Positions 26,781 to 35,968 of a stretch of 64,000 nucleotides of DNA are shown piece after piece. How positions within the stretch are numbered: position 1 is the stretch's first letter; every line of letters starts with the position of its first letter. Location of the stretch: assembly GCF_040448675.1 (NCBI RefSeq), contig NZ_CP159289.1, forward strand, positions 1,736,001 through 1,800,000, read 5' to 3'. This DNA is from Dyadobacter sp. 676 (GTDB taxonomy: Bacteria; Bacteroidota; Bacteroidia; Cytophagales; Spirosomataceae). A program made the position numbers and the translations under genes. The notes beneath the pieces were generated by a model that saw only the letters and a program-made list of their open reading frames with translations, was not told where the DNA came from and did not search any database.

Positions 26781-28407
26781 TTACAACTTCGATAACATTT
26801 CCTTTGCTTCTTTATACAGTCCGTCCTTCGCGTCGACATATCCCTTATAGCGCACGAGCCGTTCAAGCGTAGCCTTCGCCTCCGTGGGATTTCGGGCCAT
26901 TTGGTATTTTGCCACTTTCATCATCGCATTCAGCTTGTAGGACTGTTCCTTGAAATCGTCGCCTGTGGCTAATGCGTTGTAAAAAGCCATCGCCTTTTCC
27001 GTTTCGCCATTTTTTTCCAGGATCAACCCCGCGTAGAAGGATTTTACCGGATGTACCTTTCCTGCCTTCCCGAAGGGTATAACCATTTTTTCCCCAAAAT
27101 TCAGCACGTCTTTGTCCTCCGATTCTGCGATGAATTCGTACGCGGCGGTAGCCTGCCACACGGAATGTTCGGGATACCTGCGGATCAGCATTTTGAGCAG
27201 GTCAAGGCTTTTCATCGTATTGGCGGGAACTGCTTTTCCCGAATACGACAAGCTCATGACCGCCCCGAACGCCTCGTGTACCAACACATCTGCAACATCC
27301 GGTGGCATCCGGGTTTTCAAACTTTCTTCGATGCGTATCAAATCTCCCCCCGAAATCAATGGTTCCGGGGGCATTCAACACGTAATTGCGTACAAACGAA
27401 GCCACAATCGGCGCGAACAGCGGGTTCCCGAAACCGAGTAGCGCTGCCGCGGAATGTGCATTGGCGGGCGACAGCAAAATGAGCGTAACGTTCCGTTGCG
27501 GCACGCGCAGCAGCAACGCCGAGCTGTTATCGCCATAGCCGTAGGACCAATGCAGGTCTACACCACCCACAGAATACGTAAACCAGCCCATTCCCTGCGG
27601 GCTGCCCGGGTAAAATGGCGTCGTAATCTTCCGGTACCGCCCGGCAGAAAGGATACTCTCCTTGCCTATCGCCGCCGAATAGCGTACCAAGTCCTGCACG
27701 CTGCTCATCATGCCGAAGCCCGGACCGCTCTGCATACCCGCCGGATTCACTGGCCGGGGAACATATTTGCCGGCCGCAGCATCGAAACTGTATTTTACAG
27801 CCACCCATTTTCTCAGGTCGCCATGCTCCTGCTCGGTAAAGCGGGTAAGTGTGTGCGTCATTCCGAGCGGAGTCAAAATACCCTTCTCGATCTCCATCGT
27901 AAACGGACGTGTCAATTCTTCGGTGGAATCTACCGGGTTAACCGCCGTAAATGCATTGAAAACAATGTTGAACTTGCTTCCATTATACACAAACGCCGAC
28001 CCGACCGGCGTGCTTTCCGAAGTATGGCTGACAAGATGCGCCAACGTCGTCTGCGCATTCCAGCGCTCTTTCGTGAAATAACGGTTCGGGTACTTGTCGA
28101 CGAGGTCGTTCAGTGAAAGTTTCCCGGCCTCCTCCAATTGCTGCAATGCAATGGATGTAAGCGATTTTGTGACAGAAGCTATTTCAAAGATATGATCCTT
28201 TGTAATCGCCACCTTGCCTGCCGAATCGGCATAACCCGCGCTTTTGAAAAAAACCAGCTTATCCCCCTCAGCCACGCCTAGCGCGTACGCGGGCAAGCCA
28301 AGCATGCGCGCATAACGCCCGACGTCTGCCTCAAACCCACCCCTTGCCTGTGACCACGATTTTTGAAAAGCACAGAAAAAAATCAGAAACGCTAGTATGT
28401 TGTTCAT
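26781..28407 (-). pseudogene. Beta-lactamase-family serine hydrolase with helical C-terminal domain, frameshift
   Basis: The rebuilt protein has 541 residues and starts at the ATG at 28407, where a signal peptide (NILAFLIFFCAFQKSWSQ) begins; earlier in-frame codons would translate the purine-rich spacer. The class C/penicillin-binding-protein-like active site is S78-x-x-K81 in ASVTKS with Tyr141 in FVYNGS. At the C6 run 27346-27351 one extra base breaks the frame after TIDFGG; removal gives DLIRIEESLKTRMPP and a C-terminal region of about 190 residues with TPR-like helices (SFYAGLILEKNGETEKAMAFY). It is the only non-permease gene in the I-to-B run, flanked by spacer elements on both sides. 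The substrate is unknown; peptidoglycan or peptide-like esters and amides are typical for the family. Confidence 0.82.
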
Positions 28408-28415
28408 ATCGGTTT

Positions 28416-28509
28416 GGGAAAGGAGGAAAGGGAGGGAGGAAGGAGAAAGGGGAAGAAGAAATTTTGAAATATTTTCCCTTTCCTCCATCCTCCCTACTCC
28501 CTTCTTCCC
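28416..28509. repeat. Purine/pyrimidine inverted-repeat spacer, D/serine hydrolase junction
   Basis: Purine arm 28416-28461, short AT linker (ATTTTGAAAT), pyrimidine arm 28472-28509. GGAAAGGAGGAAAGGG pairs against CCCTTTCCTCC-type sequence. The pyrimidine arm here touches the stop codon of permease D. Confidence 0.7.
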
Positions 28510-30927
28510 TCATTCACTCTTTAAAGATTTTACAGGGTCCGTCAATGCCGCTTTTATGCTCTGGAAACCGACTGTAAGCAATGCCAGGACAATGGCGAAA
28601 AGCCCCGTAGCCGGGAAAATCCACCATTGGATGCCTACCTGATAGGCGAATCCCTGTAACCACTGCCGCATCCCCACCCACGCGATGGGCGTGGCGATTA
28701 CCAATGCAACGCACACCAGCCGGAGAAATTCGGCCGAGAGCATACCCGCAATGTTGCCTACCGACGCGCCAAGCACTTTTCTGACGCCTATTTCCTTCGT
28801 CCGCCGTTCGGCCGAGAAAGCAGCCAGCCCGAACAAGCCCAGGCAGGCAATCACAACGGCAATGCAGGTGAAATACACCACAATGCTACCCGTGCGCCGC
28901 TCTTTTTCATAATTCTTCTGAAAGTCCTGGTCAAGGAACGAATAGGAAAAAGGCATGTCGGGGTTCAGTCTCTTCCAGGCAGCTTCTACCGATGCCAATA
29001 CGGCGGTATAGTCCCTGGTTTTTACACTGGCAATAAAATATTGGTACTTATCGGTAATGCTGGTAGTAAGCGCATAGGGTTTAATTCTCTCGTGCAGGCT
29101 GCGGAAGTTAAAATCCTTTACCACACCCACCACCTGCAAACTCCGTCGCTGACCGCCCAACTCGAAGAACACATTCTTACCAATCGCGGACGTGGTATTG
29201 TAGCCGAGAGCCCGAACGGCCGTCTCGTTGAGGATAATACTGCTGGAATCGCCGCCAAATGCCTTTGTGAAGGATCGCCCGGCGGCCATTTTCAGGCCCA
29301 ATGTTTCTATATAGTCGTCGCCTACGGTCGCGAAATGAATGTCGACGGCATCATGGACAGTCTTGTTCTCCGCGTAAAAAAGCAAGTCTTCAATGTTTTC
29401 GATTCCCGGATATACCGATCCGCTGGTAGCGGTCCCGATACCTGGAATCCGCAGCACCTCGTTCCTGAATGCGTCGTAATTCGCCGCTGCCTTCTCGCTT
29501 CTAAACGGCACCACCAGTTTTTGTTCCTTGTCAAATCCCAGGTTTTGCTTCTGAAGAAAGGACAATTGCCTGCCGATCACGATCGCACCGAGAATCAGGA
29601 CGATAGACACTGTGAACTGAAATACCACCAATCCCTTCCGGAGCAGTACAGCCGAGGGCACATTCACGAGCCGCCCTTTGAGAACGCTCACGGGTTTGAA
29701 CGACGACAGATAAAAGGCCGGATAAAGCCCCGCAGCCAGCCCGGTAAAGAGCGTAATGCCGGCCATCCAGTACAGAAATGCCGGATGGGCGAACATATTC
29801 AGGTCTTTTCCGGTCAGGTTATTGAAATAGGGTAAAAGCAGTTGAACAACCAGCACCGCAATTGCCAGCGCCAGGAATGCCAGCATCATCGATTCGCCGA
29901 GGAATTGATAAACCAATGAATCCCTCACCGCCCCCATTACCTTCCTTACACCCACTTCCTTCGCCCGCTTTTCGGAGCGCGCGGTGCTGAGGTTCATGAA
30001 ATTGATGCAGGCGATGAGCAACAGGAATACCGCGATTGAGCCAAAAATGTACAGGTACGTCATGCTTCCATTGGGCGCGATCTCGTTGCCGATGTTGGAT
30101 TTCAGGTAAATATCGGTTACCGGTTGAATGAATAACCTTTTCGAAATGCCCATCGCTTTCAGGTCGGCTTCGCCGTGACGATTTAAAAACGGCGTCAGTT
30201 TGGATTCGAACGCAGCTGCGTCGGCGCCATTATGCAGCTTTACGTAGGTATGAAAAATGTTGTTCATCGCCCAGTTGTTCTGGCTCGCTACCCAACCGCC
30301 CATATCGCCATTTTGCATCGATAAAAAGAAGCGGGCGTCGATATGCGATTTCCTGCCGGTACGGTAAACGCCTGTGACAGTGTAGTCGAAATCCCCGAAA
30401 ATAAGCCCGACCCGGATCACTTTACCAACCGGATCGGCATTCCCGAACAGTTTTTCGGCGACCGGCTCCGAAAGTACGAGGGTATTGGGCCGTTTGAGTG
30501 CTGTTTGTGCATTTCCATATTTGAAATCGTAGGTAAATACATCGAACAGCGTCGAATCGGCATAGTAGCCATTGGTTTCGTAAAACCGAATGGTTTCCCG
30601 GCCGCCGCGATTTTCGAGCAGCATACGGTCCACGCCGGAAAATTTCAGCACACGCGCCACCGATTCGACTTCCGGAAAATCGGTGGCGATGCCCGCAGCC
30701 ACCGGCCCGGGAGTCCCCGCCCATTTTTCATTCCGGGCCTCCATGGCAATGCGGAAAAGCCGGTCGGCGGACCGGTGATGTTTATCAAAACTCAGCTCGT
30801 CGGAAATGTACAGCACGATAAGCAGGCAGGTAGCCAACCCAAGCCCCAGTCCGAAGACATTAATAGCCGTGTAACCCTTGTTATTCAACAGGTTGCGAAG
30901 GGCGATTTTAAGATAGTTTTTAAACAT
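28510..30927 (-). CDS. Permease D: MacB/FtsX-type ABC transporter permease
   Basis: An 805-residue permease. Its first helix (INVFGLGLGLATCLLIVLYI) and the HHRSADRLFRIAM segment after it place it with I and O rather than with the B-type subgroup. The coupling segments are RAKEVGVRKVMGAVRDSL near residue 321 and RTKEIGVRKVLGASVGN near 712. The second core carries QNLGFDKEQKLVVPFRSEKAA, nearly the same as the QxLGFTKDQQIVIPFRSQEA seen in O, which suggests D and O are close duplicates. It ends DPVKSLKSE. The ATG at 30927 follows a short AT-rich leader after the spacer element. Confidence 0.93.
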   Translation of the reverse strand: MFKNYLKIALRNLLNNKGYTAINVFGLGLGLATCLLIVLYISDELSFDKHHRSADRLFRIAMEARNEKWAGTPGPVAAGIATDFPEVESVARVLKFSGVDRMLLENRGGRETIRFYETNGYYADSTLFDVFTYDFKYGNAQTALKRPNTLVLSEPVAEKLFGNADPVGKVIRVGLIFGDFDYTVTGVYRTGRKSHIDARFFLSMQNGDMGGWVASQNNWAMNNIFHTYVKLHNGADAAAFESKLTPFLNRHGEADLKAMGISKRLFIQPVTDIYLKSNIGNEIAPNGSMTYLYIFGSIAVFLLLIACINFMNLSTARSEKRAKEVGVRKVMGAVRDSLVYQFLGESMMLAFLALAIAVLVVQLLLPYFNNLTGKDLNMFAHPAFLYWMAGITLFTGLAAGLYPAFYLSSFKPVSVLKGRLVNVPSAVLLRKGLVVFQFTVSIVLILGAIVIGRQLSFLQKQNLGFDKEQKLVVPFRSEKAAANYDAFRNEVLRIPGIGTATSGSVYPGIENIEDLLFYAENKTVHDAVDIHFATVGDDYIETLGLKMAAGRSFTKAFGGDSSSIILNETAVRALGYNTTSAIGKNVFFELGGQRRSLQVVGVVKDFNFRSLHERIKPYALTTSITDKYQYFIASVKTRDYTAVLASVEAAWKRLNPDMPFSYSFLDQDFQKNYEKERRTGSIVVYFTCIAVVIACLGLFGLAAFSAERRTKEIGVRKVLGASVGNIAGMLSAEFLRLVCVALVIATPIAWVGMRQWLQGFAYQVGIQWWIFPATGLFAIVLALLTVGFQSIKAALTDPVKSLKSE

Positions 30928-30940
30928 TGTTTTAATTTTT

Positions 30941-30994
30941 GAGAGAGGAAGGAGAAAGGAGGAAGAACTCCCTTTTCTCCTTCCTCCTTTCCCC
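30941..30994. repeat. Purine/pyrimidine inverted-repeat spacer, E/D junction
   Basis: Purine arm 30941-30967 (GAGAGGAAGGAGAAAGGAGG) and pyrimidine arm 30968-30994 (CTCCCTTTTCTCCTTCC onward) abut with almost no loop. It is the shortest and most regular element. Confidence 0.7.
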
Positions 30995-33394
30995 CTACTC
31001 CATTCTTAACGATTTAACAGGATCCAGCAGCGCGGCCCGGATTGCCTGGTAGCTTACCGTTGCCAGGGTCACCAGCAGTGCGCTGCAGCCCGCTGCCGCG
31101 AAAATCCACCAGGGGATTTCGGTGCGGTACTCATATTTTTGGAGCCAATTGCTCAGGGTATACCAGGCAATGGGTGTGGATATCAGGGATGAAAGAACAA
31201 CCAGTACCACAAACTCCCGGGAGAGCAACGCCCAAAGGTTGGCAACCGAAGCGCCCAACACTTTGCGTACTCCGATTTCTTTCGTCCGCTGCTCCGCCGT
31301 GAAGGATGCAAGCCCGAACAATCCGAGACAGCTGATAAAAATCGCCAGTGCTGCAAACACCGTCGCGAGTGTGGCAATGCGTTCTTCGGCCGCGAATTTC
31401 CGAGCATATTCCTGGTCCGTAAATTTGTAATCGAACGGTCCGCCGGGATTTACATCACGAAAAACCGCCGCCACTTTCGCCAGCGATTGCCTTAGCGGAA
31501 GGCCCGGTTTCAGTTTGATGCTGATGAAATTCGCCCATCCGTAGTTCACCATAAACAATGTCGGGCGTACCGGACTGAACGGCGAGCCCATCACCATGTC
31601 GCGGATTACGCCCACGACCTTGTAAGGATTGTCGCCCCATTTCACCGTTTGTCCTACGATGTCCGATGGTTGTTTAAAACCCATGTATTTCATCGCGGAT
31701 TCATTCATGACCATACCCGACGAATCGGTTGAAAACTGGCGGGAGAAATCGCGCCCGCCGATGAATTGCCAGCCGACCGTTTTACCAAAATCGTGGGAGA
31801 CGCCGATCGTACCGAAGTTGTCGTGAAAGTTGGGATCTTTGCCCGGCCAGCTGAAACCGCCGTTGTTCGAACCCAGGAACGTTGATGGCGACGAAGAAGT
31901 GGCCATTTCCTCGACCGCCCCGGTTTCCTGCAACGCCCCGCGAATCCTGTTATATTGATTATACAATTCCGGCGTATTGATTTCGACCGTTATCAGTCCG
32001 TTCCGATCGTAGCCAACCGGCCTGTCCTTGGCATGCTGGATCTGCTTGTAAACAATGGCCGTGCCGATAATCAGTGTCACCGATACCGTGAACTGCAACA
32101 CCACCAGCACCTTGCGCGGCAAAGAGGCGAACCGGCCCGCGTTGAATGTTCCCTTCAAAACCTTCACCGGCTGAAACGATGACAGGTACAACGCCGGGTA
32201 ACTGCCCGACAGGAGGCCGGTGAGGAGGCAGAATGCAAACCCCGCCAGCCAGAAAAAACCGTTGCCCCACGGAAACTCGATCCTTTTGTCGGCCAGTTGA
32301 TTGAACGACGGCAATACCGATACCACGATCAGGATTGTGAAAATGAAAGCCAGAAAGACTACCATGAACGATTCACTGAAAAACTGGTTGACCAGTTGTC
32401 CTCTTACCGACCCGATCGCTTTGCGGATACCCACCTCTTTCGCGCGCTTTTCGGAGCGGGCGGTGCTGAGGTTCATAAAGTTGATCGACGCCAGCAACAA
32501 CACGAACGCGCCAATGACCGCGAAAAGCCACACATACCTGATGCGCGCGTCCGCTTGCCCGCTATCGTCCCACGTGCCGTACAAATGCCATTTCGACATC
32601 GGCAGCAGATAGTTTTGGGGTTTCAGGAACCGCGCTTCCGGCGTGTGTTGTATCTTGATGTTTTTAATCCTTTCGGTAACGCCTTCGAATGTCGAGTTCG
32701 GGCGGATCTGTGTCAGCAGCTGCCACGAGTTGTTATTCCATTCCTCCTTATCCCGTGCCTGGCGTACCCAATCCTGCGTTGCTACATACAGGTCCCAAGG
32801 CGCCAGGAAGGTCAGTTCGCGGAATTCGGTATTGTAAGGCAGGTCCTCATAAACACCCGTCACCTTCATATCGAACCGGTTATCCAGTTTCACCACCTTG
32901 CCCATCGGATTTTCCTTGCCAAACAGCGCTTCTGCTACCGACTCCGCGATGATGATCGAATTGGGCTCTTTGAGCCCGTCGCGCGTGCCCCGCAGCATAC
33001 GCAGCGTAAACAGGTGTGGCGCCTCCGCGCTCATATAAGCCCCATTTTTAGTAAACTTGTTATCCTTGTAAGCCAGGATATGCTCATCGGTCCATGACGA
33101 CTGGATCACGTATTCGAAATCGTCCTTATGGTGTTCGCGGAGATATTGCCCCAGCGGATAGGATGTATGTTCGCCGCCATCATATGTTCTTCCCTCGAAA
33201 ACGCCCCGCTCGACGACTTTGGCAATGCGGTCGTAATTCTCATGGTAGCGATTGAATGCGAATTCATCGTAAACCCAAAGGCCGATCAACATAGCCACGG
33301 CCATTCCCACAGCCAATCCGCCGATATTGATGGCAGAATAACCCTTGCTTTTGGCTAGGTTACGCAATGCGATTTTTAAGTAATTCCTGATCAT
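30995..33394 (-). CDS. Permease E: MacB/FtsX-type ABC transporter permease
   Basis: A 799-residue member of the B/C/E/H/L subgroup. LLASINFMNLSTARS replaces the usual ACINF by ASINF. RAKEVGIRKAIGSVRGQL lies near residue 318 and RTKEIGVRKVLGASVAN near 708. The second core contains the subgroup mark KQIQHAKDRPVGYDRNGL and GGFSWPGKDPN. The first periplasmic core has an insert with WVRQARDKEEWNNNSWQ, longer than in B. The end is DPVKSLRME. Confidence 0.93.
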   Translation of the reverse strand: MIRNYLKIALRNLAKSKGYSAINIGGLAVGMAVAMLIGLWVYDEFAFNRYHENYDRIAKVVERGVFEGRTYDGGEHTSYPLGQYLREHHKDDFEYVIQSSWTDEHILAYKDNKFTKNGAYMSAEAPHLFTLRMLRGTRDGLKEPNSIIIAESVAEALFGKENPMGKVVKLDNRFDMKVTGVYEDLPYNTEFRELTFLAPWDLYVATQDWVRQARDKEEWNNNSWQLLTQIRPNSTFEGVTERIKNIKIQHTPEARFLKPQNYLLPMSKWHLYGTWDDSGQADARIRYVWLFAVIGAFVLLLASINFMNLSTARSEKRAKEVGIRKAIGSVRGQLVNQFFSESFMVVFLAFIFTILIVVSVLPSFNQLADKRIEFPWGNGFFWLAGFAFCLLTGLLSGSYPALYLSSFQPVKVLKGTFNAGRFASLPRKVLVVLQFTVSVTLIIGTAIVYKQIQHAKDRPVGYDRNGLITVEINTPELYNQYNRIRGALQETGAVEEMATSSSPSTFLGSNNGGFSWPGKDPNFHDNFGTIGVSHDFGKTVGWQFIGGRDFSRQFSTDSSGMVMNESAMKYMGFKQPSDIVGQTVKWGDNPYKVVGVIRDMVMGSPFSPVRPTLFMVNYGWANFISIKLKPGLPLRQSLAKVAAVFRDVNPGGPFDYKFTDQEYARKFAAEERIATLATVFAALAIFISCLGLFGLASFTAEQRTKEIGVRKVLGASVANLWALLSREFVVLVVLSSLISTPIAWYTLSNWLQKYEYRTEIPWWIFAAAGCSALLVTLATVSYQAIRAALLDPVKSLRME

Positions 33395-33409
33395 AATGGT
33401 ATCTTGTTT

Positions 33410-33475
33410 AAGGGAAGAAAGGGAGGGTGGAGAAGGGAGGAAGGGGAGAAAGCAATTCTATTCCCTTTCCTCCCT
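33410..33475. repeat. Purine/pyrimidine inverted-repeat spacer, F/E junction
   Basis: Purine arm 33410-33451 with AGGGAAGAAAGGGAGGGTGG and AGGAAGGGGAG units, loop CAATTCTA, then a pyrimidine arm that runs into the end of permease F. Confidence 0.65.
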
Positions 33476-35854
33476 TTACTCCCTTTTCAAACTTATTACA
33501 GGATTCACCAGCGCCGCCTTCAGCGCCTGGTAACCTACCGTTGCGAGCGTGACGGACGCGAGACCGGCCGCGGCGAATAGAAAAATTCCCGCGTCGAGAC
33601 TGATACGGAATGCGAAGTTGTCGAGCCATTTATACATTACCCAGCCAACAAGCGGAAAGGCGATCAGCAGGGCGATCAGCAGAAGTTTGACAAAGTCCAC
33701 GGAAAGCATTACCACCACATTACCCACCGAAGCACCCATCACTTTGCGGATACCGATCTCTTTCTGCCGTCGCTGGGCCATAAATGCCGCCAATCCGAAC
33801 AATCCGAGGCACGAAATAAGGATAGCAAGCCCAGCGAAATAGCGCGACAACACCCCTACCCGGCGCTCCGACGCGTACAACGCCTGGTAGTTTTCATCCA
33901 AAAATTGATAATCGAAAACCAGACCCTTATGCCGGTCCTGAAACAGCTTACGCAAACGGGCGATCGTCTGCTCCTCCGTCCCGTTCTGAATTTTCACCAT
34001 CACATTGGGCATAACGGGGTACACCTGGAAGAAGCAGGGTTTCACCGGCTCATAGAGCGATTCAAAATTAAAGTCCTTCACCACACCCACGATCTGCCGC
34101 TCCATTCCCCAGAACTTCACCGTTTTTCCGACGGGGTCTTTCAGTCCCATACTTTTAATAGCCGACTCGTTGAATATGATTTCATTACGCGCATTCTGGT
34201 TTTGAGAAAAAAACCGGCCTTCGCGCAAGGTCATACCCACAGTTTCCATGAAATTGTAGCCCACTTCCAGGTTCGAAAACTCCATATCCGTCCCGACGGA
34301 CTTACCCGGCCATTCGAAACCGGAGACTGCGCCGTGCTGGCCTGTCAGATTGTGGTAGTAGCTGGATGCATTCACCACGCCGGGAACATTTTTGACTTCT
34401 CCCAGAAACGCCTCTGCCGCTTTCAATTTCAGGGAGTCCATTTCAAGTGGTATTTCAAAATGGATAATGTGGTCGCGGTTATAGCCGAGGTTCCGGTTTT
34501 GTATAAACTGTATTTGCCGGTAAACGACGATCACCGAAACAATGAAAATCACCGACACCGCAAATTGGAATACCACCAATCCGCGGCGCACGAGCAGCTC
34601 GCCCGCCGTGTTTTTCAGCTTTCCCTTCAATACGGAAACCGGGTCAAAGCCCGAGAGGTATAATGCCGGATAGCTCCCCGCCAGCAAGCCGGTCAGGAGC
34701 GTTATAACAAACGCCGCCGAAATCAGCCCCGAATCGGGTGAAAGCGAGATCTGCTTGCCGGTAATGTTGTTGAACTCCGGTAACAAAAGGATCACTATGC
34801 CTACCGCCAGGAGCAACGACACAAAGGTGAGCATCAGCGACTCGCTCAGATGCTGCATGACGAGCGAGCTGCGCTGTGCGCCCACCACTTTTTTGATCCC
34901 CACTTCTTTCATGCGCCCCGACGCTTTGGCCGTAGCGAGATTCATGAAATTGATACAGGCAATCACGAGGATGAACACCGCGATCACGGAAAACAGCCTC
35001 ACATAGGTAATGCGCCCGCCCGCCTGCACGCCATTCTCGAACCGCCCGTGCAGGTATTTGTCCGAATACCGGATGGCGAAAAGCTGCGTATTGTTGTCCT
35101 TGCTCTTTGTTTTTAGAAAATGCCGGATTTTCTCGTTAAAAAGCGCCGGATCTGCGCCGTTTTTGAGGATCACAAAAGTATGGGGATCGCTGTTGCCCCA
35201 GTTTTCCATTCCGGGCCGTCGCGCCTTGAACTGCTCGAAATTGAAGAGAATATCAAATTGGTTGGTCGCATTACGGGGGTTAGCCTTGAACACGCCACCC
35301 ACGCGGTAAAGCCCGCTGAACTGCCCTTCGTCCCACTTGACGGTCTTTCCAACCACATTTTGCTGCGTGCTAAAAAGCTTTTCGGCCATCTCCTCGGACA
35401 GCGCCAGCGTATTCTTGTCGCCTACTACCGCGGCAGCGTCGCCTTGTGTGAACGGACAGGTAAACACATCGAAATAATCCTTGCTCACAAACTGGCCGCC
35501 CGCTTTCAATTTGGTTTCCCCGGCCGATACCATGCCCTTGTTCGAAAACCATTCTGCTGGAACCACCGTCGTCGCCAGCTCCACCTCGGGCATTTCCGCC
35601 TTCAATGCGTCGGCCAGCAACCCCGGAGTGTATTCTCCGGTTTTAATGCCATCCTCATGCGGCTGGTTGACCATGATCTGGAACAAATGCGCGTCTTTTG
35701 CGTTGTGCTTATCCACACGCAATTCATCCGTCACCCAAAGGTAGATAAGCAACGTACAAGCCAGCCCGGTAGAAAGCCCCAACAGGTTGAGCAGCGTAAA
35801 CTGCCGGTCCTTAACCAGGCTACGCCACGCGATTTTTAGATAACTTCTGAGCAT
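33476..35854 (-). CDS. Permease F: MacB/FtsX-type ABC transporter permease, divergent member
   Basis: A 792-residue permease that departs from the array consensus in several places. The first helix region reads LLNLLGLSTGLACTLLIYLWVTDELRVDKHN, the first coupling segment is NLATAKASGRMKEVGIKKVVGA near residue 316, and the second is RRQKEIGIRKVMGASVGN near 698 (Gln for Thr in RTKE). The second core has the clear motif QNRNLGYNRDHIIHFEIP. It ends NPVISLKRE. The overall layout is unchanged, so function is presumed similar. Together with G it is among the less conserved members of the I-to-B run. Confidence 0.92.
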   Translation of the reverse strand: MLRSYLKIAWRSLVKDRQFTLLNLLGLSTGLACTLLIYLWVTDELRVDKHNAKDAHLFQIMVNQPHEDGIKTGEYTPGLLADALKAEMPEVELATTVVPAEWFSNKGMVSAGETKLKAGGQFVSKDYFDVFTCPFTQGDAAAVVGDKNTLALSEEMAEKLFSTQQNVVGKTVKWDEGQFSGLYRVGGVFKANPRNATNQFDILFNFEQFKARRPGMENWGNSDPHTFVILKNGADPALFNEKIRHFLKTKSKDNNTQLFAIRYSDKYLHGRFENGVQAGGRITYVRLFSVIAVFILVIACINFMNLATAKASGRMKEVGIKKVVGAQRSSLVMQHLSESLMLTFVSLLLAVGIVILLLPEFNNITGKQISLSPDSGLISAAFVITLLTGLLAGSYPALYLSGFDPVSVLKGKLKNTAGELLVRRGLVVFQFAVSVIFIVSVIVVYRQIQFIQNRNLGYNRDHIIHFEIPLEMDSLKLKAAEAFLGEVKNVPGVVNASSYYHNLTGQHGAVSGFEWPGKSVGTDMEFSNLEVGYNFMETVGMTLREGRFFSQNQNARNEIIFNESAIKSMGLKDPVGKTVKFWGMERQIVGVVKDFNFESLYEPVKPCFFQVYPVMPNVMVKIQNGTEEQTIARLRKLFQDRHKGLVFDYQFLDENYQALYASERRVGVLSRYFAGLAILISCLGLFGLAAFMAQRRQKEIGIRKVMGASVGNVVVMLSVDFVKLLLIALLIAFPLVGWVMYKWLDNFAFRISLDAGIFLFAAAGLASVTLATVGYQALKAALVNPVISLKRE

Positions 35855-35876
35855 AGTTTTTATCGGTTATTTTATG

Positions 35877-35968
35877 AGAGGAAAGGAAGGAGGGAGAAAG
35901 AGGAAGAGGAGCACTACATATTTTCCCTTGTTCCCTTTCCTCCATTCTCCTTTCCTCCCTTTCCTCCT
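35877..35968. repeat. Purine/pyrimidine inverted-repeat spacer, G/F junction
   Basis: Purine arm 35877-35911 (GAGAGGAAAGGAAGGAGGGAG-like), linker CACTACATATTTT, pyrimidine arm up to 35968 with repeated TTTCCTCC units. The pyrimidine arm is longer than the purine arm and could pair in more than one register. Confidence 0.65.
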
